A stretch of DNA of 64,000 nucleotides from Rhodoplanes sp. Z2-YC6860 (GCF_001579845.1 NZ_CP007440.1:1926001-1990000), one strand, 5' to 3'; shown: positions 19,024 through 28,963, counted from the stretch's first letter. Notes: generated from the sequence alone by a model not told the origin. Made by a program: numbers and translations.

Positions 19024-20280
19024 ATGGCGAGGATGGAAATGGCCGAGTTAGCTCAATCCGAAGGTGAACCGAACGTGCGGCGCTGGACCGAACAGCGCTG
19101 GGTGCTCGACAACGTGCTGCGTTCGGTCGGCATCGACTGGGACCAGCCGCGCTCGTTCTATCTGAACGCCGCCTGCGGCATCGAAGGCTCGGCGGATTTC
19201 GCAGCGATCCGTGAGCGGGTGAAGAAATACGCCGATATCGAGCCGGCCTTCGCCAACACGGCGCGGCGGCGCGAGGCCAAGGCGCAGGCCGCCGAGCAGG
19301 ACGGCTCGCCCATCACGGCGCGCGACAACTACTTCATGGCGGCGATCCATTGGGGCTCGGCCCAATGGTCGCGGCACGAGAACGACGAGACCAATCTCGC
19401 CTACAACAAGAGCAAGCGCGACTGCTACACGAACTACGTGCGGCTCGCCGCCCACAAGATCGAGCCGGTGTTCATCCCGTTCAAGGGCAAGACGCTGCCC
19501 GGCTGGTTTCATCTGCCGCCGAATTACTCTGGCGGCCGCATCCCTGTGGTGATCTCGTTTCCCGGCATGGACACCTACAAGGAGGTGTTCGTCGCGCTCA
19601 AAGGCGACCGCTGGCTCGAACGCGGCATCGCGGTGCTGGCGCTCGACGGGCCGGGGCAGGCGGAATGCCGCGTGCTCGGATTGACCGTCAGCATGGAGAA
19701 CTGGACGGCGGCAGGCAAAGCCGCAGTCGACTGGCTGGTGGAGCGGCCGGAGATCGATCCGCAAAAGATCGGCGCCTTCGGCAACAGCTTCGGCTCGTTC
19801 TTCGTCACCATCGTGACGGCGAACGAGCCGCGCATCTGCGCCTGCATCGCCAACTCGAACAATCTAGAACCTGGATTCCACGCGATCTTCGACGAGGCGA
19901 GCCCGAGCTACAAGAAGCGGTTCATGTACATGGCGGGCTTCACCGACGAGGCCAAGTTCGACGCCTTCCGCAAGACGATGACCTGGGAGGGCCAAGCCGA
20001 GAAAATCCGGGTGCCGTATCTCTGCGTCAGCGGCGAATGGGACGAGCTCAGCCCCATGATGCACACCGAGCGGATGCTCAAGACCATGAGCAACCCGCGC
20101 CGCCTCGTGGTCTATCAGGAGGCGCGCCACGCGATCGGCGCGTGTCCGTCGGTCAACCTCGGGCCGTATCCGCCGACGATGGTCGCCGACTGGATGGCGC
20201 AGCGATTTGCGGGCCTGCCGATGGCGAACGAGCGCTGGTACGTCGACAACACTGGCGCGGTGACCAAGACGGCGCTGTAA
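19024..20280 (+). CDS. alpha/beta hydrolase of the FrsA / pseudooxynicotine-hydrolase-like group
   Basis: This 418-residue protein has a helical N-terminal region of about 150 residues and then an alpha/beta hydrolase core. The nucleophile Ser lies in GAFGNSFGSFF, the acid Asp in SGEWDELSP and the His in EARHAIGAC. The oxyanion region is VISFPGMDTYKEV. This layout matches FrsA-like hydrolases that cleave C-C or ester bonds, but the substrate is not predictable. Starts at 19024, 19033 and 19039 are all possible; the GAGG at 19029 best suits the last. Confidence 0.85.
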   Translation: MARMEMAELAQSEGEPNVRRWTEQRWVLDNVLRSVGIDWDQPRSFYLNAACGIEGSADFAAIRERVKKYADIEPAFANTARRREAKAQAAEQDGSPITARDNYFMAAIHWGSAQWSRHENDETNLAYNKSKRDCYTNYVRLAAHKIEPVFIPFKGKTLPGWFHLPPNYSGGRIPVVISFPGMDTYKEVFVALKGDRWLERGIAVLALDGPGQAECRVLGLTVSMENWTAAGKAAVDWLVERPEIDPQKIGAFGNSFGSFFVTIVTANEPRICACIANSNNLEPGFHAIFDEASPSYKKRFMYMAGFTDEAKFDAFRKTMTWEGQAEKIRVPYLCVSGEWDELSPMMHTERMLKTMSNPRRLVVYQEARHAIGACPSVNLGPYPPTMVADWMAQRFAGLPMANERWYVDNTGAVTKTAL

Positions 20281-20318
20281 CCACAGTTTAGCGGTAACCG
20301 CCTCAACAAATTCCGCTG

Positions 20319-20418
20319 TCATCGCCGGGCTTGACCCGGCGATCTCGGCGAGGCGAGCACAGTGCCCCACTGATCGAGATCACCGGGTCTCGCCGCTTCG
20401 CGGCGGCCCGGTGATGAC
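20319..20418. repeat. palindromic intergenic element with two hairpins
   Basis: ATCGCCGGG / CCCGGCGAT (20321-20343) is followed by ATCACCGGG ... CCCGGTGAT (20379-20415), which contains an inner CGCCGC/GCGGCG stem. The outer ends GTCATC and GATGAC also pair. It lies between convergent genes and looks like a REP-type element of this group. It may serve as a two-way terminator. Confidence 0.7.
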
Positions 20419-20464
20419 TGCTCTGGGTTATCGTCCGCGGTTTATCCAGATGCCGCGATCCGGC

Positions 20465-20839
20465 CTAGCGTTCAACCAAATGCGCGCGCGAAGGAGCGGG
20501 GTCAAACCGCTCGGCGAAATATTGCGTTTCGTTGGCCACCAGGCCTTCGCGGAATTCCATGATGCTCACCGCGTAAGATGGCACGCCGTCATAGGTCAGG
20601 ACGAATTCGCTGACCCAGAGATCGCCGCAGCCGACAATTCGCTGGACCGTAAAACGCTTCTTGTTGGGCTGCAGGTAGCGGCTCTCTTGAATGTTGCGCC
20701 GGCCGCGGATTCGCTCTCCCGATTGCGGATAAACCAGCACCGCGTCCTCGCGGTAGATCTCATGTTCGACGTCGAAATCGCCCGCGTCCGAAGCATCCCA
20801 ATGACGCGCCAGCGCCGCTCGCACGGTTCGATCGTCCAT
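20465..20839 (-). CDS. SnoaL/NTF2-like protein
   Basis: This 124-residue protein is read from the ATG at 20839 (MDDRTVRAALARHWDASDAG). It has the NTF2-like cone fold pattern: an N-terminal helix, then IYREDAVLVYPQSGERIRGR, the usual loop of SnoaL-type domains. Pairs of beta strands follow (LWVSEFVLTYDGVPSYAVSIM). No catalytic residue can be assigned. It follows galU on the same strand with a 62-base gap and may be co-transcribed. Confidence 0.78.
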   Translation of the reverse strand: MDDRTVRAALARHWDASDAGDFDVEHEIYREDAVLVYPQSGERIRGRRNIQESRYLQPNKKRFTVQRIVGCGDLWVSEFVLTYDGVPSYAVSIMEFREGLVANETQYFAERFDPAPSRAHLVER

Positions 20840-20901
20840 CGCAATCACCCACCTGTGCTTCGGAAGAAAAGTCGAGGACAGCGGCGGCGCCTCAGCCGAT
20901 A

Positions 20902-21780
20902 TCAATTCCCCAAGAGCCGCTTGATCTCGTCGCGGAACGCCGGCGCGATGTCGGGACGCGCCATCGCGTAGGCGACGTTGGCGGCGAGGAAGCCGACCTT
21001 GGAGCCGCAGTCGAAGCTCTTGCCTTCGAACTTCACGGCGTGGAACGGCTGGCTCTTGGACAGCGTGATCATCGAGTCGGTGATCTGAATCTCGCCGCCG
21101 GCGCCGCCGGTCTGCTTGGCCAGGAGATCGAAGATCTCCGGCTGCAGGATGTAGCGTCCGGTGATGATCAGGTTGGACGGCGCCTTCTCGCGCGGCGGCT
21201 TCTCGACCATCTCGGTGATCGGGAAGGTCTTGCCGTCACCCTTGCCGATGCCGACCACGCCGTACTGATGGATGCGCTCCATCGGCACTTCTTCGACCGC
21301 GATGATGTTCGATTTGTCGCCGGCCTTGTTGTAGGCCTCGATCATCTGCGCGAGGCAGCCGGGTTTGTTCTGCACCAGCACGTCCGGCAGCACCAGCGCG
21401 AAGGGTTCGTTGCCGACCAGTTCGCGCGCGCACCACACCGCATGGCCCAGGCCCATCGGCGATTGCTGCCGCGTGAAGCTCGCGCTGCCGGCCGCCGGCT
21501 GGTCGTCGGCGAGGAGCTTCAGGTCCGACGATTTGTTGCGCTCCTTGAGCGTGACCTCGAGCTCGAACTGGCGATCGAAGTGGTCCTCGATCACGCCCTT
21601 GTTGCGTCCGGTGACGAAGATGAAGTGCTCGATGCCGGCCTCGCGCGCCTCGTCGACGACGTGCTGAATGAGCGGCCGGTCGACCACCGTCAGCATCTCC
21701 TTGGGCATGGCCTTGGTGGCGGGCAGGAAGCGCGTGCCGAGACCGGCCACGGGAAAAATGGCTTTGCGAATGGGCTTCAT
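20902..21780 (-). CDS. galU: UTP--glucose-1-phosphate uridylyltransferase
   Basis: This 292-residue enzyme makes UDP-glucose from UTP and glucose-1-phosphate for exopolysaccharide and envelope glycans. The nucleotidyltransferase signature is complete: FPVAGLGTRFLPATKAMPKE at residues 9-28. It is followed by FIFVTGRNKGVIEDHFD, LVLPDVLV with the metal Asp, EKPPREKAPSNLIITGRY and KFEGKSFDCGSKVGF. The length is normal. The neighbouring peptidoglycan enzymes make this an envelope-biogenesis neighbourhood. Confidence 0.95.
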   Translation of the reverse strand: MKPIRKAIFPVAGLGTRFLPATKAMPKEMLTVVDRPLIQHVVDEAREAGIEHFIFVTGRNKGVIEDHFDRQFELEVTLKERNKSSDLKLLADDQPAAGSASFTRQQSPMGLGHAVWCARELVGNEPFALVLPDVLVQNKPGCLAQMIEAYNKAGDKSNIIAVEEVPMERIHQYGVVGIGKGDGKTFPITEMVEKPPREKAPSNLIITGRYILQPEIFDLLAKQTGGAGGEIQITDSMITLSKSQPFHAVKFEGKSFDCGSKVGFLAANVAYAMARPDIAPAFRDEIKRLLGN

Positions 21781-22072
21781 GGATGGGGCTCTGGGCGAAT
21801 CGGTGGGCTCAACGTAGACGTTGGGAACGGTCCGGCTGGCTCAGGGATGGCAGGATCATGCGACAAATCGATGATTCACCTGATGATGATTCACTTGGCC
21901 GCATGGTGAAGCTTGCCCGCAATCCCCTCGCTGGCTTGACGGTTCCAGGTTCAATGGCACATTCCGTGCCATCTGTCATTTTGGCAAGTTGTCATTGCGG
22001 CGGGCGTCATCCCTTCCAAGTCTCCCTTCCAACAAGAGTTCTTCAACAAGTGTCCTTCAAGAGGCGGCGAGA

Positions 22073-23293
22073 ATGAGGCAGCAGCGGGCTTGGCGTGCGT
22101 TCGGTGCAGCGATTGCGATCAGCGTCATGCTCACCGGAGCAGCAGACGCTGCTGCGCGGTGCCGTAACACCGGCAGCTTCGAGCGATGGCTCGAAGGCTT
22201 CAAGCAGGAAGCCGCAACGCAGGGCATATCCCGCCAGGCCATATCGGCGGCGCTCGGCGGCGTCACCTTCGATCCGAACATCATCCGCCGAGACAGCGGG
22301 CAGGGCGTGTTCCAGCAAAGCTTCCAGCAGTTTGCCGGCCGCATGACCGGCGGCGGCCGTTATGAGAACGGCGTGAGGCAGCTCAAGGCGAATGCAGCGC
22401 TGCTCGCGCGCATCGAGCAGCAGTCCGGCGTGCCGCCTGCGGTCGTGGTGGCGCTTTGGGGACTCGAGAGTGACTACGGCGCCTACAAGGGCGGCGTCTA
22501 CAACATCATCCGCTCGGTCGCGACGTTGGCCTATGACTGCCGGCGGCCGGATTTCTTCCGCGAGGAGTTGATGGGCGCGGTGCGCATCGTCGAGCGCGGC
22601 GATCTCAAGCCCCAGGAGATGATCGGCAACTGGGCGGGTGAACTCGGGCCCACGCAATTCACGCCGTCCCAGTATTTCAAATACGGTGTCGATTTCGACG
22701 GCGACGGCCGCGTCGACATGATTCACAGCACGCCGGATGCGCTCGCCTCCGCCGCCAACCTGATGAAGAGCTTCGGCTGGCAGCGCGGCCAGCCCTGGCT
22801 TCAGGAGGTGCGCGTGCCGGCCGAGATGCCGTGGCAGGAGTCCGGCCTCGAGAACAAGCACCCGCGGTCGCAATGGGTGCGTTGGGGCGTCGCTGCCACG
22901 CACGGCCAGCTGCCCGCCGACAATCTGGAGGCTTCGCTGATCCTGCCGATGGGGCGGCTCGGTCCTGCGTTTCTCGCCTATCCGAACTTCAAGGCCTACA
23001 TCGAGTGGAACGCCGCTGTGGTCTATTCGACCACGGCGGCCTACTTCGGCACCCGGCTCGCAGGCGCCCCGCCGTTCCGGTCCGGCAACGGCCAGCCGGT
23101 GGTGCCGACCACACCGCAGGTTCAGGAGCTGCAGCAGCTTCTGATCGCGCGAAAGATGTTGACCGGCGAGGCGGACGGCCGGCTCGGCTCGGCGACCCGC
23201 GCCGCCGTGAAGCAGGCGCAGTTGAAGGTCGGTCTGCCGGCCGATGCCTATCCGACCCAGGAGCTGATCGAGCGGCTTCGGGCGGGGCGGTAG
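22073..23293 (+). CDS. lytic murein transglycosylase, MltB type
   Basis: This 406-residue exported enzyme cleaves glycan strands of peptidoglycan to 1,6-anhydro ends. The ATG follows GAGGCGGCGAGA and starts a signal peptide ending GAADAAARC. The SLT_2 domain has the catalytic Glu in ALWGLESDYGAYKG and GPTQFTPSQYFKYGVDFDGD, and ends near residue 320. A C-terminal peptidoglycan-binding domain of type 1 follows (VQELQQLLIARKMLTGEADG). A second enzyme of the same architecture lies directly downstream. Confidence 0.92.
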   Translation: MRQQRAWRAFGAAIAISVMLTGAADAAARCRNTGSFERWLEGFKQEAATQGISRQAISAALGGVTFDPNIIRRDSGQGVFQQSFQQFAGRMTGGGRYENGVRQLKANAALLARIEQQSGVPPAVVVALWGLESDYGAYKGGVYNIIRSVATLAYDCRRPDFFREELMGAVRIVERGDLKPQEMIGNWAGELGPTQFTPSQYFKYGVDFDGDGRVDMIHSTPDALASAANLMKSFGWQRGQPWLQEVRVPAEMPWQESGLENKHPRSQWVRWGVAATHGQLPADNLEASLILPMGRLGPAFLAYPNFKAYIEWNAAVVYSTTAAYFGTRLAGAPPFRSGNGQPVVPTTPQVQELQQLLIARKMLTGEADGRLGSATRAAVKQAQLKVGLPADAYPTQELIERLRAGR

Positions 23294-23302
23294 CCACCAG
23301 CC

Positions 23303-23410
23303 GTCATTCCGGGGCGCTCGCGAAAGCGAGCGAACCCGGAAACCAGACAAACAGGTGGTGCCGATGTCGCGGGATTCCGGGTTCGCGCTTTCAGCGCGCC
23401 CCGGAATGAC
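23303..23410. repeat. long inverted repeat between two transglycosylase genes
   Basis: GTCATTCCGGGGCGC (23303-23317) is exactly mirrored by GCGCCCCGGAATGAC (23396-23410). Further pairing inside involves CGAACCCGGA and TCCGGGTTCG. This is the CCGGAATGAC-type intergenic palindrome frequent in Bradyrhizobium-like genomes. Confidence 0.75.
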
Positions 23411-23572
23411 AGCGCACCCAACAACTTAGACGACGCGAATGCGGCGATCCGCGCGCGCTTGTGAATTGCGCCGTTAACGCTCGCTCAACCATATCTTGCC
23501 CCAATATGCGGCCAGAAGGTGGATATCGCCGCGCTGGCCCGCGGCCCTATGAGTGAAGCACGAGATCGAACG

Positions 23573-24955
23573 ATGCCGAGGCATTCCGCACGATTGGGTT
23601 TGGCCGCGATGGCGACGCTGTTGCTCGGCGCCGCGGCGTTCGCGCAGGGCGACCGCATGCTGCCGCCGATGCCGATCGGCAAGCCTGCCGCGCGTCCTGC
23701 CGCACTGGCGCAGGCCGCGCCCGCGCAGCCGCCGCGCGCCGCGACCGCGCCTGTCGTCCCCAAGGAATGGACCGGTGAGTCGGGCGCGTCCGGTCATCCG
23801 CTGATGCAGGCGAGCGAGATCCGAAAAGCCGCGGCGAATTTCGAGAGCTGCCTTGAAGGCATGTGGCCGCTCGCACAGAAGCGCAACATCTCGCGCGCGA
23901 GCTTCGACAAGTACGTCACAGGGCTGACGCCCGACCTGCGCATCATGGACCTGCTCGACGCGCAGCCGGAGTTCACCAAGGCATTCTGGGACTATCTCGA
24001 CATCCTGGTCAGCGATGCGCGCATCCAGGGCGGCCGCGACCTGCTCGCCAAATACAAACCGGTGTTCGACAAGGTCGAGAAGGCCTACGGCGTCGACCGC
24101 AACATCATCGTTGCGATCTGGGGCGTCGAATCGAACTACGGCACGCTGGGTGGCGACCGGCCGGTGATCCGCTCGACCGCGACGCTCGCCTGCATCGGCC
24201 GGCGGCAGCAATATTTCCGCGAGGAGTTTCTTTCGACGCTGGAAATCCTGCATCGCGGCGACGTGAAGCCCGAGCGGCTGATCGGCTCATGGGCCGGTGC
24301 GTTCGGCCCGACGCAGTTCATGCCGACTTCGTTCAAGAGGTTCGCAGTGGACTACGACGGCGACGGCCACCGCGACGTGGTCGACTCCGTCGGCGATCTG
24401 GTGGCCTCGACGGCCAACAATCTGAAGAAGGACGGCTGGGTGCCGGGCGCCACCTGGGGCTACGAGGTCGTGGTGCCCAAGGGCTTCAACTACATGCTGG
24501 CGGATCGCCGCAAGCAGCACACCATCGCGGAGTGGGAAGGGCAGGGCCTTCGCCGTCCGAACGGCAAGCCGTTCCCCAATCCGCACGAGAAGGCCTATCT
24601 GCTGGTGCCCGCCGGCTACGAGGGGCCGAGCTTCCTGATGCTGCAGAACTTCAGCGTCATCATGAAGTACAACCCGGCCGAGGCCTATGCGCTGGCCATC
24701 GGGCATCTGGCCGACCGCTTCCGCGGCGGCGAAGCCTTCGCGCAGCCCTGGCCGCGGCACGAGCCGGTGCTGAGCCGCGACGAGCGTCGCGAGCTTCAGG
24801 AGCTTTTGAACCGGAAGGGCTTCGACACCGGCGAGCCGAACGGCCGTCTGGGCCCGAAGGCGCGGGCTGCGGTGCGCGACTATCAGGCTTCGGTCGGGCT
24901 GATCCCCGACGGCTTTGCCTCCGCGACCATTCTGGCCCGGCTGCGCGGGGGGTGA
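23573..24955 (+). CDS. lytic murein transglycosylase, MltB type (second copy)
   Basis: This is a 460-residue exported enzyme. The ATG at 23573 starts a signal peptide (PRHSARLGLAAMATLLLGAA then AFAQG); an ATG at 23549 is possible, and neither has a strong site. An Ala/Pro-rich linker precedes the SLT_2 domain. The catalytic Glu is in AIWGVESNYGTLGG, followed by GPTQFMPTSFKRFAVDYDGD. A C-terminal peptidoglycan-binding domain starts RRELQELLNRKGFDTGEPNG. It shares its architecture with the preceding gene, but the sequences are clearly different, so the duplication is old. Confidence 0.9.
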   Translation: MPRHSARLGLAAMATLLLGAAAFAQGDRMLPPMPIGKPAARPAALAQAAPAQPPRAATAPVVPKEWTGESGASGHPLMQASEIRKAAANFESCLEGMWPLAQKRNISRASFDKYVTGLTPDLRIMDLLDAQPEFTKAFWDYLDILVSDARIQGGRDLLAKYKPVFDKVEKAYGVDRNIIVAIWGVESNYGTLGGDRPVIRSTATLACIGRRQQYFREEFLSTLEILHRGDVKPERLIGSWAGAFGPTQFMPTSFKRFAVDYDGDGHRDVVDSVGDLVASTANNLKKDGWVPGATWGYEVVVPKGFNYMLADRRKQHTIAEWEGQGLRRPNGKPFPNPHEKAYLLVPAGYEGPSFLMLQNFSVIMKYNPAEAYALAIGHLADRFRGGEAFAQPWPRHEPVLSRDERRELQELLNRKGFDTGEPNGRLGPKARAAVRDYQASVGLIPDGFASATILARLRGG

Positions 24956-25085
24956 GTTCCCGCCGCGGCGCGTCACCAAACCGGTGGTCATCAGGTTGAC
25001 AATTTGTCCCGCTTAACGACCGATAGAAGAGCGGTGCCGGCGGCGTAAGGCTGTCGAGGCCCAGATCTTTATCGGCGGCGACAGA

Positions 25086-26618
25086 ATGGCGAAAAGCTCG
25101 CTTGTGCAATGGTTTGGCCGTCGCGCGGCGGTGATCGCCGCGGCGCTGTGCGGTGTTGCGCTGATGACCGTGCCGGTGCTCGCGCAATTCGGCCAGCGCG
25201 GCGGCGGCATGTTCGACTTCTTCGGACCGTACTCCGGCCAGCCGCGCTACTATTCGCCGAGCGAGCGTCCGCAGGATTTCAGCAAGGCGCCGCCGCCCCG
25301 CAAGCTCGACAACCAGCCGCCCAACACCGCGATCGTGTTCGGCGACTCGATGGCCGACTGGCTGGCCCACGGCCTCGAGGATGCGCTGGGCGATACGCCG
25401 GACATCGCGGTGGTCCGCAAGAACCGCGCGTCCGCGGGCCTCATCCGTTACGACAGCCGCAACGAGAGCCTCGACTGGCCGCAGGTGATCCGCGAGACCC
25501 TCGCGCACACCAAGCCGAATTTCGTGGTCATGATGATCGGTCTCAACGATCGTCAGCAGTTGCGCGATCGTCCGATCCAGGCAGGTCCACCGACCGCGTC
25601 GAACCCGACCACGGCGCCGCCGCTGGTACCGCAGGCCGGCGCGCCGGCACCGGCTGCTCCCGACGCGCAGAGCACCGACCCGGCGCAGGCCGCGACGTCC
25701 GACAAGCCGGCGCCCGGACCGCGCACCTACGAATTCCGCACCGACGAATGGGCCGAGCAATACATGCGGCGCATCGATGCGACGATCGCGGCGTTGAAGA
25801 GCGCCGGCGTGCCGGTGTTCTGGGTCGGGTTGCCATCGATCCGCGGTCAGAAGTCGACCGGCGAGATGCTCTACCTCAACGACATGTTCCGCGGCCGCGC
25901 CGAGAAGGCCGGCGTCACCTATATCGATGTGTGGGACGGCTTCGTCGACGAGGCCGGGCGCTTCTCGGTTCAGGGCCCGGATTTCGAAGGCCAGACCCGC
26001 AGGCTCCGCGTCAGCGACGGCGTGCACTTCACCAAGGCCGGTGCGCGCAAGCTCGCGCATTATCTCGAGCGCGAAATCCGCCGCGTCATGCAGCGCGGCG
26101 CCGAGCCTTCGATCGCGGCGCTTCCCGCCGAACCGCAGGTTCAGATACCCAAGGGACCGGGTGCCGCAACCGCGCGTCCGCTGTCCGGACCGGTGGTGCC
26201 GCTGACGGGCGGAGCCGCGGCGAACCAGGATCTTCTGGGCGCCGCCGCAGAGTCCGCCACCGCAGGCGGCAATCCGCGCGCCGCCACGCGCGTGCTGATC
26301 AAGGGCGAGCCGATCACGCCGCCGGCCGGCCGCAGCGACGACTTCCGCTGGCCGCGCCGCGGCGTCGCGGCGTTCGGCACCGATCCGACGGTCGCCGTCA
26401 CCACCGATCCGGTTCAGGCTCCGACGCCGGCCGTGGCTGCCGCGCCGGCCATCGCCACGGCCGCGGCGCCTGATGCCAAGCCCGAGAACAAGCCTGCGAC
26501 GACCAAGAAAAACACCAGCCGCGCACAGGCGCAGGCCGAGCCACGGCCGCGCCGTCAGGCGCCGCGTCGGGAGCGCGGTGACGATTTCGGCGGCGGCTTC
26601 GGGGGCTTCGGCCGTTAG
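25086..26618 (+). CDS. DUF459 SGNH-hydrolase-like secreted protein
   Basis: This 510-residue exported protein has a signal peptide ending TVPVLAQF. The SGNH-fold blocks are IVFGDSMADWLAHGLEDAL with the Ser nucleophile, MIGLNDRQQ with the Gly/Asn oxyanion, and SDGVHFTKAGARKLA with Asp and His. This matches DUF459, a family linked to O-acyl transfer or hydrolysis on envelope glycans. A proline/alanine-rich insert (about residues 160-215) and a long disordered C-terminal tail rich in Ala, Pro, Arg and Gly frame the domain. It follows the transglycosylases on the same strand. Confidence 0.88.
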   Translation: MAKSSLVQWFGRRAAVIAAALCGVALMTVPVLAQFGQRGGGMFDFFGPYSGQPRYYSPSERPQDFSKAPPPRKLDNQPPNTAIVFGDSMADWLAHGLEDALGDTPDIAVVRKNRASAGLIRYDSRNESLDWPQVIRETLAHTKPNFVVMMIGLNDRQQLRDRPIQAGPPTASNPTTAPPLVPQAGAPAPAAPDAQSTDPAQAATSDKPAPGPRTYEFRTDEWAEQYMRRIDATIAALKSAGVPVFWVGLPSIRGQKSTGEMLYLNDMFRGRAEKAGVTYIDVWDGFVDEAGRFSVQGPDFEGQTRRLRVSDGVHFTKAGARKLAHYLEREIRRVMQRGAEPSIAALPAEPQVQIPKGPGAATARPLSGPVVPLTGGAAANQDLLGAAAESATAGGNPRAATRVLIKGEPITPPAGRSDDFRWPRRGVAAFGTDPTVAVTTDPVQAPTPAVAAAPAIATAAAPDAKPENKPATTKKNTSRAQAQAEPRPRRQAPRRERGDDFGGGFGGFGR

Positions 26619-26683
26619 TCTAAGATGTTCGAACTTTTATCGAGGCGGATGACTTGAGCAATCCGGCCTGCTCCAGCCGCATC

Positions 26684-27472
26684 TCACAGGCTCAAGATGC
26701 GCTTGACTTGATCTACGGCTGCTCGTCCCCGCTCCTCCATGATCTTGACGACAGGTGCGGCAAACCACTTGGTGTGCGACTCGCCATATGAAGGGCGACT
26801 CTTGATTCTCGAAAGCCAGTCCGCCACGTTCGGCCGCCGATCCCACATCCATGACATCTGCAGGTGTTCAAGCCTCGTCACGTAGGGCGAATAAGCAATA
26901 TCGGCTAAAGAGAACTCCGCTCCTGCGAGCCAGCTTCCACTCTCCAGCGCCGATTGCATGTCAGCAAGCATCTTGTCGAAACGACGCATCGCAGGTGCGA
27001 AATGCTGAGACTCCGCACCTTTTTCAAGCACATCCCTCATTCGAGCTCTACGAACCGGGTCCACCATCTTGGCGAACGACGCGTCGATCTCTTCCTTCGG
27101 CTTCTGCAGCATCTGGTAGCGGAAGGCCAGCGCCGAACTGATCACGCCCGTGTTGGCGTGGATGCCCTCGTCCAGCTGTTTCCACCAAACGCGCATGCGG
27201 GTGCGCGAGAGCGGATCGGACATCGCCAGCCTTGTTCCGGGGAAAGATTCAGCGATGTACTCATTGATAATGGCCGATTCGATGATGACGGCTCCGTCGT
27301 GCACCAGAGTCGGCACCACCGCATTCGGATTGAGTGCGATGTATTCAGGCGTTTGTTGATCGCCTTCACGAAGGTTTAGAAGGTGGCTTTTGAACTCGAG
27401 CGCTTTTTCCGCGAGCGCCATGCGGACCTTCTCGGAGCATACCGACATCGATGCATGGTAAAGCTCAAGCAT
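26684..27472 (-). CDS. glutathione S-transferase family protein
   Basis: This 262-residue GST-like protein opens MLELYHASMSVCSEKVRMAL, with a Ser/Cys-type active-site start, and continues NPNAVVPTLVHDG and IIESAIINEYIAE. A long helical C-terminal half carries AGAEFSLADIAYSPYVTRL. It lies 15 bases after the hydroxylase gene on the same strand, so the two form an operon. GSTs in such operons often open, isomerise or detoxify aromatic-breakdown intermediates; that role is inferred here. Base composition in this operon seems less GC-rich than that of its neighbours. Confidence 0.87.
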   Translation of the reverse strand: MLELYHASMSVCSEKVRMALAEKALEFKSHLLNLREGDQQTPEYIALNPNAVVPTLVHDGAVIIESAIINEYIAESFPGTRLAMSDPLSRTRMRVWWKQLDEGIHANTGVISSALAFRYQMLQKPKEEIDASFAKMVDPVRRARMRDVLEKGAESQHFAPAMRRFDKMLADMQSALESGSWLAGAEFSLADIAYSPYVTRLEHLQMSWMWDRRPNVADWLSRIKSRPSYGESHTKWFAAPVVKIMEERGRAAVDQVKRILSL

Positions 27473-27487
27473 AGAATTTCTCTCGGT

Positions 27488-28963
27488 CTACTGATTGTCC
27501 GACTTTGCGTCTCCAACCGAACCCATGTCGGTCAAGATGCGATCGACAACCGCACGCCGCTCTTGCCAGGGACAATTGAAGAAGCTGTACAGGTCCATGA
27601 TGTGCGGGGGGCCGCCATAGAACTTCTCGTATTGGGTATGGCGGCCCGCGAACTCCGAGCCCAGAAGGTCCCAGGCCATTTTGATGAACCTGTAACGCTC
27701 ATCAGCAGAGGCGGAAGGCAGTTCCCAATAAGTTTCGAATGTCCTTCGGGTCTCTGGATTTTCAAACACCGTAGTGTCGGCCGGCAACAAGAACGGCCCG
27801 GCGCCCATCAAGGAGCGGACCTCCTCGGCCAAGGCCGCGTAATTGCTCGCGCACCATTGGAGAGCTGCATAAAGGAAACGGCGATTGACATGGACATGGC
27901 CGTTGGCGAGCGTCTGGTGTTGATCGAGCTGACCGGCCATCAGACCCAGCAAGGTTGCTTCAGCAGCAGCGAGCCTTCCAAGGGTTTGCTGAATCGCGGG
28001 GACGTTCATGACGCCTGCCATCTCGCAGGACTTATGTGCGATCCCGGCGATCAGCTTCAGTTTCTCGACGAACCGCCAGTTCGACTGGTGATTCCCCATC
28101 ACGTGCGCCGGCGTCTTGAAGTACATGTCCCGCATCAGCGTAACGTCGCTGTGGCAAAACACCCTGTTCCAAGGCACGCGGACGTTATCGAACACCATCA
28201 CGCCGTCGCTTTCGTCGAATTGTGACGCGAAATAGTGATCGATCCTGTTGGCGGCGCGGAGCTCAAAAGATTCCCGGACCCAGAGCTGCACGCCTGGTTG
28301 ATTGATCGGGATCGCGAAGGTTACGGCCTCGGCGACCTGATCAGGCCCAAGCGGGATCATGCTGCCGACCCAAGCTTCGTTGGAAAATACGGCCGAGGTG
28401 CCAAGCAGCTTGAGGCCGCTGACGACGATTCCTTCGGAGTCTTCCTTGACGACGGTCAGCGCCGGATTGGCCAGGCCCGTATCCCGATAGAGCTTGGAGT
28501 CTCGGGAGCCTTGAGGAGTCAGCACGAGATAACACGCGAACAGGTCGCCTTGCTTCAGATGCTGAAAATAGTCCCTCACATTCTGGCCGAACCCCTCACG
28601 ATTGGCATCGAACAGTTCAGGCACCATCGCCATGCCGCCGACGAAGGCGGGCACATGATCCGGCGAGCGGCCAAGAAGGCCATACGACCATTCGGCCAAA
28701 CGGCGATGGCACTCGGCTCGTTTATCCAGGTCCTGGCGCGATCGCGGCAGGAGGAACCAGGACGAGCAGCGCTTGCCATCCTCGGTAAACGTCATGGCAT
28801 CGAGATGCTCCGGCTCCCGTTTGCGATCGTAAATGCGCGCGAACGATCGCGCGGTATTCCGGAAGGCGGGATGCGCGGTGACGTCATCAACGCGTTCGCC
28901 GCCGATATAAACGCAGCGACCGTCGCGGAGCGATTGCAAATAATCGTCGCCGGTCCGGAGCAC
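27488..28963 (-). CDS. 4-hydroxyphenylacetate 3-hydroxylase (HpaB) family flavin-dependent monooxygenase
   Basis: This is a 491-residue oxygenase component of the HpaB/PvcC type, which uses reduced FAD to hydroxylate phenolic rings. The N-terminal LRTGDDYLQSLRDGRCVYIG is a family hallmark. Later blocks are FQHLKQGDLFACYLVLTPQG, GIVVSGLKLLGTSAVFSNE, VFDNVRVPWNRVF and ASNYAALAEEVRSLMGAGPF. No flavin reductase (HpaC) gene is adjacent, so reduced flavin must come from elsewhere. It is the first gene of the operon with the GST. A divergent MarR-type gene upstream is the likely regulator. Confidence 0.88.
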   Translation of the reverse strand: MLRTGDDYLQSLRDGRCVYIGGERVDDVTAHPAFRNTARSFARIYDRKREPEHLDAMTFTEDGKRCSSWFLLPRSRQDLDKRAECHRRLAEWSYGLLGRSPDHVPAFVGGMAMVPELFDANREGFGQNVRDYFQHLKQGDLFACYLVLTPQGSRDSKLYRDTGLANPALTVVKEDSEGIVVSGLKLLGTSAVFSNEAWVGSMIPLGPDQVAEAVTFAIPINQPGVQLWVRESFELRAANRIDHYFASQFDESDGVMVFDNVRVPWNRVFCHSDVTLMRDMYFKTPAHVMGNHQSNWRFVEKLKLIAGIAHKSCEMAGVMNVPAIQQTLGRLAAAEATLLGLMAGQLDQHQTLANGHVHVNRRFLYAALQWCASNYAALAEEVRSLMGAGPFLLPADTTVFENPETRRTFETYWELPSASADERYRFIKMAWDLLGSEFAGRHTQYEKFYGGPPHIMDLYSFFNCPWQERRAVVDRILTDMGSVGDAKSDNQ